Below, piece by piece: positions 33,635 to 42,280 of a stretch of 64,000 bases of DNA. The stretch is taken from NCBI RefSeq assembly GCF_002188465.1, contig NZ_NINW01000049.1, positions 310,001 to 374,000 of the forward strand, in the 5' to 3' direction. The notes beneath the pieces are model-generated. The model did not search any database, was not told where the DNA came from, and saw only the letters and a program-made list of their open reading frames with translations. This stretch comes from Pigmentiphaga sp. NML080357. Lineage in GTDB: Bacteria; Pseudomonadota; Gammaproteobacteria; Burkholderiales; Burkholderiaceae_B. A program made the position numbers and the translations under genes. Numbering within the stretch: the first letter of the stretch is position 1; each line of letters begins with the position of its first letter.

Positions 33635-34513
33635 ATGACCGACGCCACGACGTTATTCGCCCGTCTGCGGCCGCGCCTGCACGCGATCGCCTATCGGATG
33701 CTAGGCACCGTGGCAGACGCGGAAGATGTGGTCCAGGAGGCGTGGTTGAGGTGGAATGAGGTCGATCGGCCCGCGCTGGACAGTCCCGAGGCCTGGTTGG
33801 TAACGGTGGCGACCCGCCTGTCCATCGATCGCCTGCGCAAGCTCAAGGCCCAGCGCGAGAGTTACGTCGGCGTGTGGTTGCCCGAGCCCATCCTGACCGA
33901 ATCGCCCGAGACGCCGGAGGAGATCCGCGAGCGGCGCGACGACGTCTCCCTGGCGTTCCTCATGCTGCTGGAACGCCTTTCTCCCGATGCCCGCGCGGCC
34001 TTCTTGATGCGCGAGGTATTCGACGCGGATTATGGGGAAGTCGCCCGCATCCTCGGGAAGACCGAAGCGGCCTGCCGTCAGCTCGTGCGCCGCGCGAAGC
34101 AACAGCTGCGGGAAGCGCGGCCGCGGCGGGCCGTGCCGCAGGAGATCCATCGGCGGCTCCTGGGCGCATTCGCAGATGCCATGCGGCGAGGAGATTTCCA
34201 CGAGCTGCGCGCCTTGCTCAGCGAAGATGCCGAGCTGATCGGTGACGGCGGCGGCAGGGTGCCGGCTTTCGCTCGCCTGGCGGGCGGCAAGCGTCTCGCA
34301 CAACTGTTCTACGCGGTCAAGCGGCGCCATGGCGAGGGCTTGCGGGTGGAGGTCGCGCAGGTCAATGGGGAGTGGGCGCTCCTGCGTTTCATCGACGGCG
34401 TGCTGGAGTCGGTCCAGGCCTTCGAGACCGATGGCGAGCGCATCGTCCGCGTGTTCGTGCAGCGCAATCCGGACAAACTGGCGGTCGTCGCTACCGCCTG
34501 GGGCAAGCGATAA
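33635..34513 (+). CDS. ECF41-family RNA polymerase sigma factor
   Basis: 292 aa from ATG 33635. Sigma region 2 is RPRLHAIAYRMLGTVADAED and region 4 reads MREVFDADYGEVARILGKTE. The linker has YVGVWLPEPILTE, the WLPEP-type motif of ECF41. The C-terminal SnoaL-like extension keeps two family motifs, DGGGRVPA (DGGGK-like) and NPDKL. In ECF41 this fused domain regulates activity in place of a separate anti-sigma factor. An ECF41-type promoter follows 18 bp after the stop. The partner CMD-family gene, normally adjacent, lies about 1.1 kb on, beyond a LysR gene. Confidence 0.9.
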   Translation: MTDATTLFARLRPRLHAIAYRMLGTVADAEDVVQEAWLRWNEVDRPALDSPEAWLVTVATRLSIDRLRKLKAQRESYVGVWLPEPILTESPETPEEIRERRDDVSLAFLMLLERLSPDARAAFLMREVFDADYGEVARILGKTEAACRQLVRRAKQQLREARPRRAVPQEIHRRLLGAFADAMRRGDFHELRALLSEDAELIGDGGGRVPAFARLAGGKRLAQLFYAVKRRHGEGLRVEVAQVNGEWALLRFIDGVLESVQAFETDGERIVRVFVQRNPDKLAVVATAWGKR

Positions 34514-34531
34514 GGCGGCGCGCCGGGGCCG

Positions 34532-34558
34532 TGTCACAAAACGGCTACTTCGTTCGTC
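34532..34558 (+). promoter_or_regulatory. ECF41-type promoter
   Basis: TGTCACA (34532-34538), 16-bp spacer, CGTC (34555-34558). This equals the consensus I recall for ECF41-dependent promoters. It directs transcription toward the LysR gene. Confidence 0.7.
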
Positions 34559-34611
34559 TTATGGGCATGGACGCGAACATTTTTTCCGGCGGGGCTGCCA
34601 GGGCCCTGCCC

Positions 34612-35646
34612 ATGCGTGTCGGCCCACCCGACGCCCTGGCTTCCAATTTCGCTGCGAGCCATGCCGGCGTGCTGGCGTTCATCGCGGTCGCGATGGAAGG
34701 CAGTTTCGCCAAGGCGGGCGAGCGCCTGGGCATAGGCCGCTCGGCCGTCAGCCGCTCCGTCAGCAAGCTGGAAACCCAATTGGGCGTGCGGCTTTTCGTG
34801 CGCACGACGCGCCGGACCACATTGACTTCCGAAGGCGAACGATTCTACGAAAAGTGCCGCGACGGCGTGGAACGGATTGCGCAGGCGGTCGAGGAAATGC
34901 GGGAGCTGCGCGCGGGTCCGCCGTCGGGGCATTTGCGCGTGGTCTGCCCCACCGGGTTCGGGCGTAAGGTCGTCGCGCCCCTGCTGCATGGGTTCCGCGC
35001 CGCCCATCCGGCGGTTTCGGTCGAGCTGCTGCTCGACGATAGGCCTGCCGACTTCACTGCAGGCCGCATCGACGTGGCGTTTCGCAATGGACGCATGGAA
35101 GACAGCTCGATCATCGCCCGGCAACTGATGCCCATGGCGATGTTCCTGTGCGCCGCGCCCGCCTACGTGGCTGCGCATGGACTGCCGCGGAACCTCGAGG
35201 ACCTCTCGAACCATCGTTGCGTGGGCTTGAGATTGCCATCCGGACACGCATGCGAATGGGAATTCAAGGTCGACGGCGGGGTCCGCAGGTTGGCACCGCG
35301 CGCCATGCTGTCCTTCAACGACGAAGACCTCGTCTTGCAGGCGGTGCTTGCCGGGGAAGGCATCGCGCAGCTGGCGGGTTACCAGGTGGACGAGCACTTG
35401 CGCACGGGTGCGTTGGTGGCATGCTTGTCGCAGCATGCACCCGCGGACCGCGGGCATTACCTTTGCTATCCGAGCCGCCAGCATTTGCCGGGACGCATAC
35501 GTGCGTTCGTCGACTACATGATCGAGCACATGGGCGCGCGTGGGCGGCCGCGACGGGATGGCCCGCGCTTGCATTTACCGTCTTGCGGACAGTCGGCAGA
35601 TGCCTGGCCGCGCGCCGGGGCTACCTGGGGCGCCAGGGCTGCCTGA
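34612..35646 (+). CDS. LysR-family regulator
   Basis: About 344 aa from ATG 34612 (MRVGPPDALAS). Upstream ATGs at 34561 and 34567 are in frame, but the first precedes the expected transcript start of the ECF41 promoter. The helix-turn-helix is VLAFIAVAMEGSFAKAGERL and GIGRSAVSRSVSKLETQLGV. The effector domain (SGHLRVVCPTGFGRKVVAPL, DVAFRNGRMEDSSIIARQL) is complete. The C-terminal 35 or so residues are extra. It lies between an ECF41 sigma factor and a CMD-family gene and is convergent with the latter. Target unknown. Confidence 0.87.
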   Translation: MRVGPPDALASNFAASHAGVLAFIAVAMEGSFAKAGERLGIGRSAVSRSVSKLETQLGVRLFVRTTRRTTLTSEGERFYEKCRDGVERIAQAVEEMRELRAGPPSGHLRVVCPTGFGRKVVAPLLHGFRAAHPAVSVELLLDDRPADFTAGRIDVAFRNGRMEDSSIIARQLMPMAMFLCAAPAYVAAHGLPRNLEDLSNHRCVGLRLPSGHACEWEFKVDGGVRRLAPRAMLSFNDEDLVLQAVLAGEGIAQLAGYQVDEHLRTGALVACLSQHAPADRGHYLCYPSRQHLPGRIRAFVDYMIEHMGARGRPRRDGPRLHLPSCGQSADAWPRAGATWGARAA

Positions 35647-35654
35647 CAGCGCGG

Positions 35655-36134
35655 TCACGCGAGCCCGGCCTTGTCGAGGCCGTAAGCCTTGTCCGCCGTG
35701 CCGTGCAGGGTACGAAAGCCCACGTTTAGCCGGTTCCAGGCATTGATGACCATGATCGCGAAGCTCAGGTCGGTGATTTCTTTTTCCGAGAAGTGCTCCC
35801 GCACGTGCTCGTAGATTTCGTCGGGTACGCCCTCCGCGGGCAGGCGCGTCAGGACTTCGGTCCAGGCCAGCGCTGCGCGTTCACGCGGGGAGAACAGCGT
35901 GGACTCGCGCCAGACCGCGACGTGGTGCAGCCGCAACTCGCGCTCGCCATGGATCTTGGCTTCCTTGACGTGCATGTCCAGGCAGAAGCCGCAGCCGTTC
36001 ATCTGCGACGCGCGGATGTCTACCAAGCAAAGCGTGGAGCGCTCGATGGAACAGGTTTTCAAGAAAGCGCTGAGATCGACGAGTTTCTTGAACAATTCGG
36101 GCGATTGCTCGAAGGCATTGATGCGTTGGGTCAT
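35655..36134 (-). CDS. AhpD/CMD-family protein, probable ECF41 partner
   Basis: 159 aa carboxymuconolactone decarboxylase/alkylhydroperoxidase-like protein. It has the redox motif NGCGFCLDMHVKEAKIHGER (CxxC plus His) and the pattern FSPRERAALAWTEVLTRLP. ECF41 sigma factors are typically encoded next to such a protein (the so-called COE gene: carboxymuconolactone decarboxylase, oxidoreductase or epimerase). Here it is 1.1 kb from the sigma gene, on the opposite strand, with a LysR gene between. I found no ECF41 motif upstream of it. A role in peroxide or electrophile defence is inferred. Confidence 0.85.
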   Translation of the reverse strand: MTQRINAFEQSPELFKKLVDLSAFLKTCSIERSTLCLVDIRASQMNGCGFCLDMHVKEAKIHGERELRLHHVAVWRESTLFSPRERAALAWTEVLTRLPAEGVPDEIYEHVREHFSEKEITDLSFAIMVINAWNRLNVGFRTLHGTADKAYGLDKAGLA

Positions 36135-36309
36135 GCGATTGCCTCATTCGGAAAAGGTCTGTCCGGAACCTCCGGAAGATCGGGAGCCGCATGGCGGCTG
36201 ACGATGGGACCATCCTAGGCTCAGGGCACGCTTGGCGGTAGATACCCGAGAGTGAACAGCGTGTTGCGTGGGAGGAAGCAATGCCGGGATGGGAGTATCT
36301 GGAAAAGCC

Positions 36310-36341
36310 AAAAAAATCGCGGCGCTTGGCACGCCGCGATT
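36310..36341 (-). terminator. Rho-independent terminator of the lipoprotein hydrolase gene
   Basis: On the minus strand, stem AATCGCGGCG pairs exactly with CGCCGCGATT over a 7-base loop and is followed by a T-run (A-run 36310-36316 on the plus strand). Confidence 0.85.
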
Positions 36342-36357
36342 CATCTTCATTTCCAGG

Positions 36358-37806
36358 CTACATGGCTTCAGGGGGAGCGTTGTCGGGCCGGTTGGCGCGC
36401 GGCGATTCAAACGGAACGAAGAGAGGCTCCGAAGCAGGGATCAGCTCCTTGGCCCGGGCATTCATGGCATCAGGACTCAGGTCGGGCCAGATGCCGGTGT
36501 TGATTCGCGACAGTAGGGCGTCGACGGCGGCAGCGGACTCGGAGGGATCGAATGAGCAATGTCCCGGCCGGTCCACTACCGTGGTTCGGTAGAGGGCGGT
36601 GTTCCCGCCATTAGCCTCCATTTTTTGTACATAAGCATCCATGATGGTGGGCGGCACAAGACTGTCTCCGGTAGTGTGGAACCGCAACACAGGAATCGTC
36701 GGTGTTCCATGCACGGTCCTTCCCGGTGCAGCCCAGAATGCGATTGCCTCAGGATCTGCTTCGATGCGTTCGGCGGTTGCCAGCTTGTCGAGATCTTCTT
36801 TCATATCGAGGCCGGCATCTGCGTACAAGGCCTGCACGAGCGCGCCCAGCATGGGTTCCGCGTTACCAAGGAAGTCTTCGTAATGGATTCCCTTGTTCCA
36901 AGAAAGTTGTCTTGGCACCGGGGAGCCGCCCGCATGTTCGGACATAAATCGGGATTGTCCGCCTGGTTGACCGGCGTTGAAAAGGACGGTCTCGAAAATC
37001 GCCTCTTGTAGTGCCGCCTTATCTTCGGGGTCTGGCTTCGGAACGGAGGTGGTTCCCCACGCCGGCCATTGGCCTATGGCTGCTGCCAATGCAATTCGAG
37101 CCCGGCCTTCAGGCGTCTCTTGTGCGGCACTGAGCGCTTCTTTCCATTTCGCGGATTGTTCGCTCACGGTATCGAGATCATCAAAGCCTACGATTTTCAA
37201 TTCAGGTGCAATCAGGGTTTTTAGGACGAACCACCCATCCATCATCATGTTCATTAACGGGACTTGCTCATGCGCACAGCCGGCCACCACGCCGTCGACG
37301 CGATCCCCAAAGCGTTCGGCGATATTGAGGGCGTCAAACCCGCCGCCGGAGTGCCCGTACTGCACGACGGTCTTCGGTTTGCCGTACCGTTCCGCGAACA
37401 TGTCGATGAGTTGCATCAGTTCATCTTGCTCCCTCGCGGGGTCGTAGTTGTATGTCCTCTGGGGGTTGCGCGCCGTCCCCGAGAGCCCATAACCATTCAT
37501 GAGCCAATAGCAGCTTCGGGCACTGTCTTTGGCGCCCACGTAGTCCAGGTCGTTGATGAGTACGCCGTTCCACTTGGTGGGGCGCCGCATGTTCCACGGT
37601 GTTCCGCTGGCGAAGGTGCCTTCCGTTTCAGCGAACGTAACGGTACCGTCGCAACCGGCGATTTCCTCTTCTTGCGCCGGGGGGCCGTCATTGTCACTGC
37701 CGCACGCTGCGAGGAGCCCCATCGCCAATGCGCTGGCAGCAAGAGAAACTCTCTTTCGCGAACGAAGCAGGGCATAAGCACGCGGACGCTGTTGGGGTTT
37801 GGGCAT
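36358..37806 (-). CDS. Secreted alpha/beta-hydrolase lipoprotein
   Basis: 482 aa. The signal SLAASALAMGLLAACGSDN has a lipobox (LLAAC), so the protein is lipid-anchored outside the inner membrane. The hydrolase shows the nucleophile elbow VQYGHSGGGFDALN (Ser about 150) and a late His in VDRPGHCSFDPSE, with a likely acid in HTTGDSLVPP. Length and layout fit large secreted esterases or tannase/feruloyl-esterase-like enzymes, but the exact family is unclear. It visibly uses more A/T-ending codons than neighbours. The IS3 element lies about 100 bp upstream of the start, within its likely promoter region. Confidence 0.75.
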   Translation of the reverse strand: MPKPQQRPRAYALLRSRKRVSLAASALAMGLLAACGSDNDGPPAQEEEIAGCDGTVTFAETEGTFASGTPWNMRRPTKWNGVLINDLDYVGAKDSARSCYWLMNGYGLSGTARNPQRTYNYDPAREQDELMQLIDMFAERYGKPKTVVQYGHSGGGFDALNIAERFGDRVDGVVAGCAHEQVPLMNMMMDGWFVLKTLIAPELKIVGFDDLDTVSEQSAKWKEALSAAQETPEGRARIALAAAIGQWPAWGTTSVPKPDPEDKAALQEAIFETVLFNAGQPGGQSRFMSEHAGGSPVPRQLSWNKGIHYEDFLGNAEPMLGALVQALYADAGLDMKEDLDKLATAERIEADPEAIAFWAAPGRTVHGTPTIPVLRFHTTGDSLVPPTIMDAYVQKMEANGGNTALYRTTVVDRPGHCSFDPSESAAAVDALLSRINTGIWPDLSPDAMNARAKELIPASEPLFVPFESPRANRPDNAPPEAM

Positions 37807-37910
37807 GGTCGTCTCCTCGACATGTTTTGGGGATGTGGTCCTTGGCTATTCGTTCGCCATAGCGTTCGGACTCTGCTTAGCCGCCAAAATAATTAGCGTA
37901 AGCTCCCCTG

Positions 37911-38741
37911 TCAAGTAGACAACGGCCGATAGAGATTCGGAGCGTGGGTTAACCGAGGCATATACTGCACCGGCGGGATGCCGCCCAGCGCTTCATGTGG
38001 GCGGTATTCGTTGTAGTCGACGAGCCATCGGTCGGTGATGGCCTGGACTTGTTGCAACGTGGCGAACAGATGGGCATCGAGTACCTCGGTTCGATAGGTT
38101 CGATTGAAGCGCTCGATGAAGGCGTTCTGGTTGGGCTTGCCCGGCTGGATATAGCGAACAGCAATGCCTTTGGCTGCTGCCCATTCGGTAAACGCCTGGG
38201 AGATCATCTCCGGGCCGTTATCCAGGCGGATGGCATCCGGGGTGCCATAGCAGTCGATCAGGCGACTCAGAACCCGGATCAGGCGTGCCGAAGGGATCGA
38301 CGTGCCCACCTCAATGGCCAGGCACTCGCGGTTCGCCTCGTCGATGACGTTCAGCGTCCGGAAGCGGCGGCCGCAGTACAAGGCGTCGTGCATGAAGTCC
38401 AGCGCCCAGCAGCGGTTCGGTTCGACTGCCAGGTCTAAGGGCTGGCGGGGCCGGTCCGGCAGTCGCTTCTTGCTGCGCCGTGGCAGATTCAATCCCATTT
38501 CACAATACACTCGGTGCACGCGCTTCTTGTTCCAGCAGCGGCCATCGAGCCGCAGCCGGGTGAAGCATTTCCAGAATCCCCAGCGCCCGTGCTTGCTCAC
38601 CAAGGCATTGAGCGCATCAATCACTTCGGCATCGCGCTCGGATGCCGGCATCGGCCTCTTGTAATACGCCGCCCGCGATAGGCCTGCAATCTGGCAGGCA
38701 CGGGTGATGGGCAACTTGGCCTGGAGCAACTGCGCCACCAC
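37911..38741 (-). CDS. IS3-family transposase OrfB (DDE integrase core)
   Basis: 276 aa. HTH_21-like region ITRACQIAGLSRAAYYKRPM, then the rve core with the DDE triad: ALDFMHDALYCGRRFRTLNV (D), RLDNGPEMISQAFTEWAAAK (D) and PNQNAFIERFNRTYRTEVLD (E). It is normally made as an OrfAB fusion by programmed frameshifting from orfA. The annotated start within the overlap region is therefore approximate. It appears intact. Confidence 0.93.
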   Translation of the reverse strand: MVAQLLQAKLPITRACQIAGLSRAAYYKRPMPASERDAEVIDALNALVSKHGRWGFWKCFTRLRLDGRCWNKKRVHRVYCEMGLNLPRRSKKRLPDRPRQPLDLAVEPNRCWALDFMHDALYCGRRFRTLNVIDEANRECLAIEVGTSIPSARLIRVLSRLIDCYGTPDAIRLDNGPEMISQAFTEWAAAKGIAVRYIQPGKPNQNAFIERFNRTYRTEVLDAHLFATLQQVQAITDRWLVDYNEYRPHEALGGIPPVQYMPRLTHAPNLYRPLST

Positions 38742-38761
38742 CTCACGCCTGGCCGACGGCG

Positions 38762-39028
38762 TCAGGACTTTCGGTTCAGAACGTCCTTGATCGCTGCGTT
38801 CTCCAGCGCTAAGTCCGCGTACATGCGCTTGAGCTTGGCGTTCTCAGCTTCCAACTCACGCAGCCGCTGCAGTTCAGACACCTGCACGCCCGAGTACTTG
38901 CTCTTCCACTGGTAATAGGCCGCGCTGCTGATGCCATGCTTGCGGCATACCTCGGCCACCGGCATCCCGGCTTCGCCTTCCTTCAACACCGCGACAATCT
39001 GGCTTTCTGTGAACCTGCTTTTCTTCAA
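38762..39028 (-). CDS. IS3-family transposase OrfA
   Basis: 88 aa. The HTH_Tnp_1 domain (MKKSRFTESQIVAVLKEGEA, AEVCRKHGISSAAYYQWKSK) is followed by a leucine-zipper-like helix LQRLRELEAENAKLKRMYAD typical of IS407-group OrfA. It lies just inside the right inverted repeat, with the OrfB frame starting about 20 bp after its stop. Confidence 0.93.
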   Translation of the reverse strand: MKKSRFTESQIVAVLKEGEAGMPVAEVCRKHGISSAAYYQWKSKYSGVQVSELQRLRELEAENAKLKRMYADLALENAAIKDVLNRKS

Positions 39029-39362
39029 GGGAGTCTCCGAGTCAGGGAGGCTCCGAAATTCTACTGGCTGATGTCTACTCCAAGGGGGAGCTTACGAGTT
39101 GCCCAGGGGTCGCGAGCAACGAAGCAAAGATAAGAAACGTAAGGGCTTGTGTGCGCATGGGACGAGATGCTAGCCGCGGGTGCCCGGGGTGCTGAACGCG
39201 CCGGTGAAGCGGTCATCCCCGTTTCATTTTGTTGCCTTGTCTTGACTGCAGAACCGTTGCAAAGGCACGGCCTCGCAAGGCTTAGTCGTCGCAGGCTACT
39301 GTCAGAAAAGGAGCGAGGGACAACCCATTGCCCGGAACGTCCGAATGCCTTAAAAGCGATCC

Positions 39363-41156
39363 ATGCGTGTGCTCTGGACTTACCTCACTCCCCACCGCAC
39401 CCTGGCTTGCGTTGCGCTGTTGCTGGCCGGTGCTTCTCAAATCCTGGCGCTCGTCGACCCGATCATCTTCGGCCGGATCATCGACGAATATGCCCTCAAC
39501 CGGGCCGGGAAGACCGAGCGGGAACTCGTGACCGGCGTCATGGCCCTGCTTGGGCTGGCGGTGCTGGTCGCCGTTCTTTCGCGCCTGGCCCGGGCGATCC
39601 AGGAGTACCTCACCCGCTTGGTGGTGCAGAAGCTGGGTACGCAGCTGTTCAATGACGGCTTGCGCCAGGTGTTGCGCCTGCGATTCCAGGAGTTTGAAGA
39701 TTTGCGCAGCGGCGAGGTCCTCTCTTTGCTCCAGAAGGTCCGGGCGGACAGCGAACGGTTCATCAATACCTTCATCAACACGGTTTTCGCGGCCGCGGTG
39801 GGCGCCGGTTTCCTGACCTGGTACGCCGTGACGAAAAACTGGCTGCTGGTGCCGGTGTTCTTGGTGGGCGTCGTGCTGCTGGGCGGCCTGACGGGGTGGC
39901 TCAGCCGGGAGATCAAGGCCCAGCAGCGCTCCATTGTGCGCGAGACCAACCGCAATTCGGGCTTCATCACCGAATCGCTGCGCAATGTAGAGCTGATCAA
40001 GAGTCTTGGCCTGACTTATCCGGAGATACGTAGGCTGCAGGCGCAGACGGAGGCGATCTTTGCCATGGAGATGGAGAAGGTCAAGCGGATAAGGGTGCTG
40101 TCGTTCCTCCAGGGGATGACGCTCAGCCTGCTGCGCCTTTCCATATTGTTTGCGCTGTTGTGGCTCATTTTTCGCGACGTGTTGAGCCCGGGTGAGCTGA
40201 TCGCGATGCAGTTCATTTCCGTGGCGATATTTGCGCCGCTCCAGGAGCTCGGCAACATCATTCTTGCCTACCGCGAAGTGGACGCCTCGTTGGCGAACTT
40301 TGCGGCGTTGATGAAAAAGCCGGTCGAGCGCAGGCCTCCCGGCGCGGTGGACGTCGGGCCGGTGAGCGACGTTCGGTTCGACCACGTCAGTTTTCGCCAC
40401 AAGGGGGCAGCGGATTACGCGCTCGAAGACGTGTCGTTCGAGGCCCGGCTCGGGGATACGATCGCCTTCGTCGGCCCGTCGGGTTCCGGGAAATCGACGT
40501 TGGTCAAATTGCTGGTGGGCTTGTATCCGCCCGCCGAAGGCACGGTTTCGTACAACGGCCAACCGACGACTTCGCTGCGCTTTAACCGCGTGCGGCGGCA
40601 GATTGGGTTCGTGACGCAGGAGGCTCACATGTTTGCCGGCACGATCCGGGAGAACCTGCGCCTGGTCAAGCCCGACGCCACCGACCAGGAAATGATCGCC
40701 GCGATGGAACAGGCATCTTGCGCTTATTTGCTGGAGAAGTCGCCCGACGGGCTGGATACGGCCATAGGCGAGATGGGAATGAAGCTGTCGGGCGGGGAAA
40801 AGCAGCGCCTGTCCATCGCGCGCGCCCTGATCCGCCAGCCGCGGCTGCTGATATTCGATGAGGCGACCTCGGCGCTGGATTCCCTCACGGAAGAGCAGAT
40901 CAACGAAACGGTGCGCCGCATCTGCGCCCGCCGCACGCAGATCACGGTCTTGATCGCGCATCGCTTGTCCACCGTGATGCAGGCCGACGTCATTTTCGTG
41001 CTGGAGAAGGGCCGCATCGTAGAGCGCGGCAGCCATGCCGAGCTGCTCGAGCGCAAGGGCCTCTATTACGCCATGTGGAGGCAGCAGATCGGTGAGCGGC
41101 CCGGCGTGAAGGCCGAGCCGGCGACGCCTTTACCGGAAGCCGCTGCAGACCTCTAG
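39363..41156 (+). CDS. ABC exporter half-transporter (MsbA/multidrug type)
   Basis: 597 aa. The membrane domain (residues about 1-310) starts VLWTYLTPHRTLACVALLLA and contains six helices. The ATPase domain (about 340-580) has Walker A GPSGSGKSTL, Q-loop FVTQEAHMF, signature LSGGEKQRLSIARAL, Walker B LLIFDEATSALD and H-loop VLIAHRLST. It probably works as a homodimer exporting a lipid, peptide or drug. It stands alone downstream of the IS element; the 39093-39362 gap shows nothing recognisable. Confidence 0.92.
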   Translation: MRVLWTYLTPHRTLACVALLLAGASQILALVDPIIFGRIIDEYALNRAGKTERELVTGVMALLGLAVLVAVLSRLARAIQEYLTRLVVQKLGTQLFNDGLRQVLRLRFQEFEDLRSGEVLSLLQKVRADSERFINTFINTVFAAAVGAGFLTWYAVTKNWLLVPVFLVGVVLLGGLTGWLSREIKAQQRSIVRETNRNSGFITESLRNVELIKSLGLTYPEIRRLQAQTEAIFAMEMEKVKRIRVLSFLQGMTLSLLRLSILFALLWLIFRDVLSPGELIAMQFISVAIFAPLQELGNIILAYREVDASLANFAALMKKPVERRPPGAVDVGPVSDVRFDHVSFRHKGAADYALEDVSFEARLGDTIAFVGPSGSGKSTLVKLLVGLYPPAEGTVSYNGQPTTSLRFNRVRRQIGFVTQEAHMFAGTIRENLRLVKPDATDQEMIAAMEQASCAYLLEKSPDGLDTAIGEMGMKLSGGEKQRLSIARALIRQPRLLIFDEATSALDSLTEEQINETVRRICARRTQITVLIAHRLSTVMQADVIFVLEKGRIVERGSHAELLERKGLYYAMWRQQIGERPGVKAEPATPLPEAAADL

Positions 41157-41178
41157 CGCGGGCGGTCGCCCTGGGGAG

Positions 41179-42102
41179 TCATGCAGGCGCTGCCATGAAT
41201 TCGAGGACCTGGCGCCCGAGGTACTCTTCGGCCGTATTGAAATGCGCGACGATCGACGTGTGGTTGTGGCCGGCCAGCCAGACGAACCGCGGCGCGCGCC
41301 GCCTCAGGCGGGCCAGGGCGTGGAAGAGTTCCGCGCAGTGCACGTCGATGAGCGGATTCTCGTATTCCGCCACCGCGATCATCGTCGGCGGGACGGCTGG
41401 CGTGACGTGGTTCACGGCCGAGCCGTCTTCCATGACCTGCGGATCCTTGCCGTAGTAGGCCTCGACGCGGCTGGCGTTCGGGTTCTCCGGCGTGTTTTCC
41501 GCCCGTACGCGCCCGGACACCACGATCAACCCCGCCAAGCCGTGCCCGTCGGCGGGTTGGAAGCGGGCATCGTAGGCGTAATGCGCTGCATGGGCGCCGC
41601 CGGCGGAATGCCCCATGAGGAAGATCCGGTTCGGGTCGGCGCCGAGTTCGGCCGCGTTGCGGCGTACCCAGGCGACGGCCGCGGCGATGTCTTGGGTTCC
41701 GCTGGGATAACGGTGCTCGGGTGCGAGCCGGAATTCGACGTTGACGCCGATCACGCCATGGCGGGCGAAATACCAAAGCACATTGCCGTAGATTTCCTCC
41801 GTGCGGTCTTTCTCGCCTTCGACGAAGGCGCCGCCGTGCACGAACATCAGTACGGGGCGGGGTTGGTCGCTTGGCTGCTGCGGGAAGTAGACGTCCACGC
41901 ACTGGCGAGGGTCCGTCCCATAGGGAAGATTGCGCCGGACGGTGCCGAGCTTGGGCGCGTCGCGCAGCACTTGGGTGAAGCCGTCGACCATTTGCTTGAC
42001 GTGCGCCTGGACGCTGGTGCCCCAGCGGGGGCCGACCTCCGCCATGGACTGGCGGAGCCACGCGGGAATCTCGGGCAGCGCGGGAGAGGAAATGGTGCTC
42101 AC
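41179..42102 (-). CDS. Alpha/beta hydrolase, HSL-like esterase
   Basis: 307 aa. The oxyanion motif HGGAFVEGEKDR is of the hormone-sensitive-lipase family, the nucleophile is in FLMGHSAGGAHAAHYA (Ser about 162), and the His is in WLAGHNHTSIVAHF (about 278). VEFRLAPEHRYPSGTQDIAA is the typical segment between strands. It probably hydrolyses a small ester or amide; kynurenine-formamidase-like activity is possible. It diverges from the guanine deaminase gene and has no co-directional neighbour. Confidence 0.87.
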   Translation of the reverse strand: MSTISSPALPEIPAWLRQSMAEVGPRWGTSVQAHVKQMVDGFTQVLRDAPKLGTVRRNLPYGTDPRQCVDVYFPQQPSDQPRPVLMFVHGGAFVEGEKDRTEEIYGNVLWYFARHGVIGVNVEFRLAPEHRYPSGTQDIAAAVAWVRRNAAELGADPNRIFLMGHSAGGAHAAHYAYDARFQPADGHGLAGLIVVSGRVRAENTPENPNASRVEAYYGKDPQVMEDGSAVNHVTPAVPPTMIAVAEYENPLIDVHCAELFHALARLRRRAPRFVWLAGHNHTSIVAHFNTAEEYLGRQVLEFMAAPA

Positions 42103-42280
42103 GGTCTATCCTCGCAACGATGAGCGCATGCAGCGCGCGGGCAGGGAACGGGGGCAGGGGCGCCGCAGCGTCTTTCGTCGCCCCTTTCCCTCATCGGGAA
42201 AGCTGCCATTATGATGCGGGTTGCGGCAGTACGCGATAGTCTTGCGGCCGCATCCGTATTCCCGATGCCCGAGGACGCCC

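Larger units (their letters stand above)
37905..39088 (-). mobile_element. IS3-family element, IS407 group, complete (1184 bp)
   Basis: The ends are CCCCTGTCAAGTAGACA (37905-37921) and TGTCTACTCCAAGGGG (39072-39087), imperfect inverted repeats. The element is flanked by a 4-bp direct repeat AGCT (37901-37904 and 39089-39092), the duplication size of the IS407 group. It carries orfA and orfB intact on the minus strand. Removing it rebuilds the perfect palindrome CGTAAGCTTACG at the target. Intact genes and matching flanks suggest a recent insertion. Confidence 0.9.

Noticed and set aside
36135-36260. ECF41 promoter upstream of the CMD-family gene on the minus strand
   Set aside because: A GACG block exists near 36199, but TGTGACA is not found 16 bp away.
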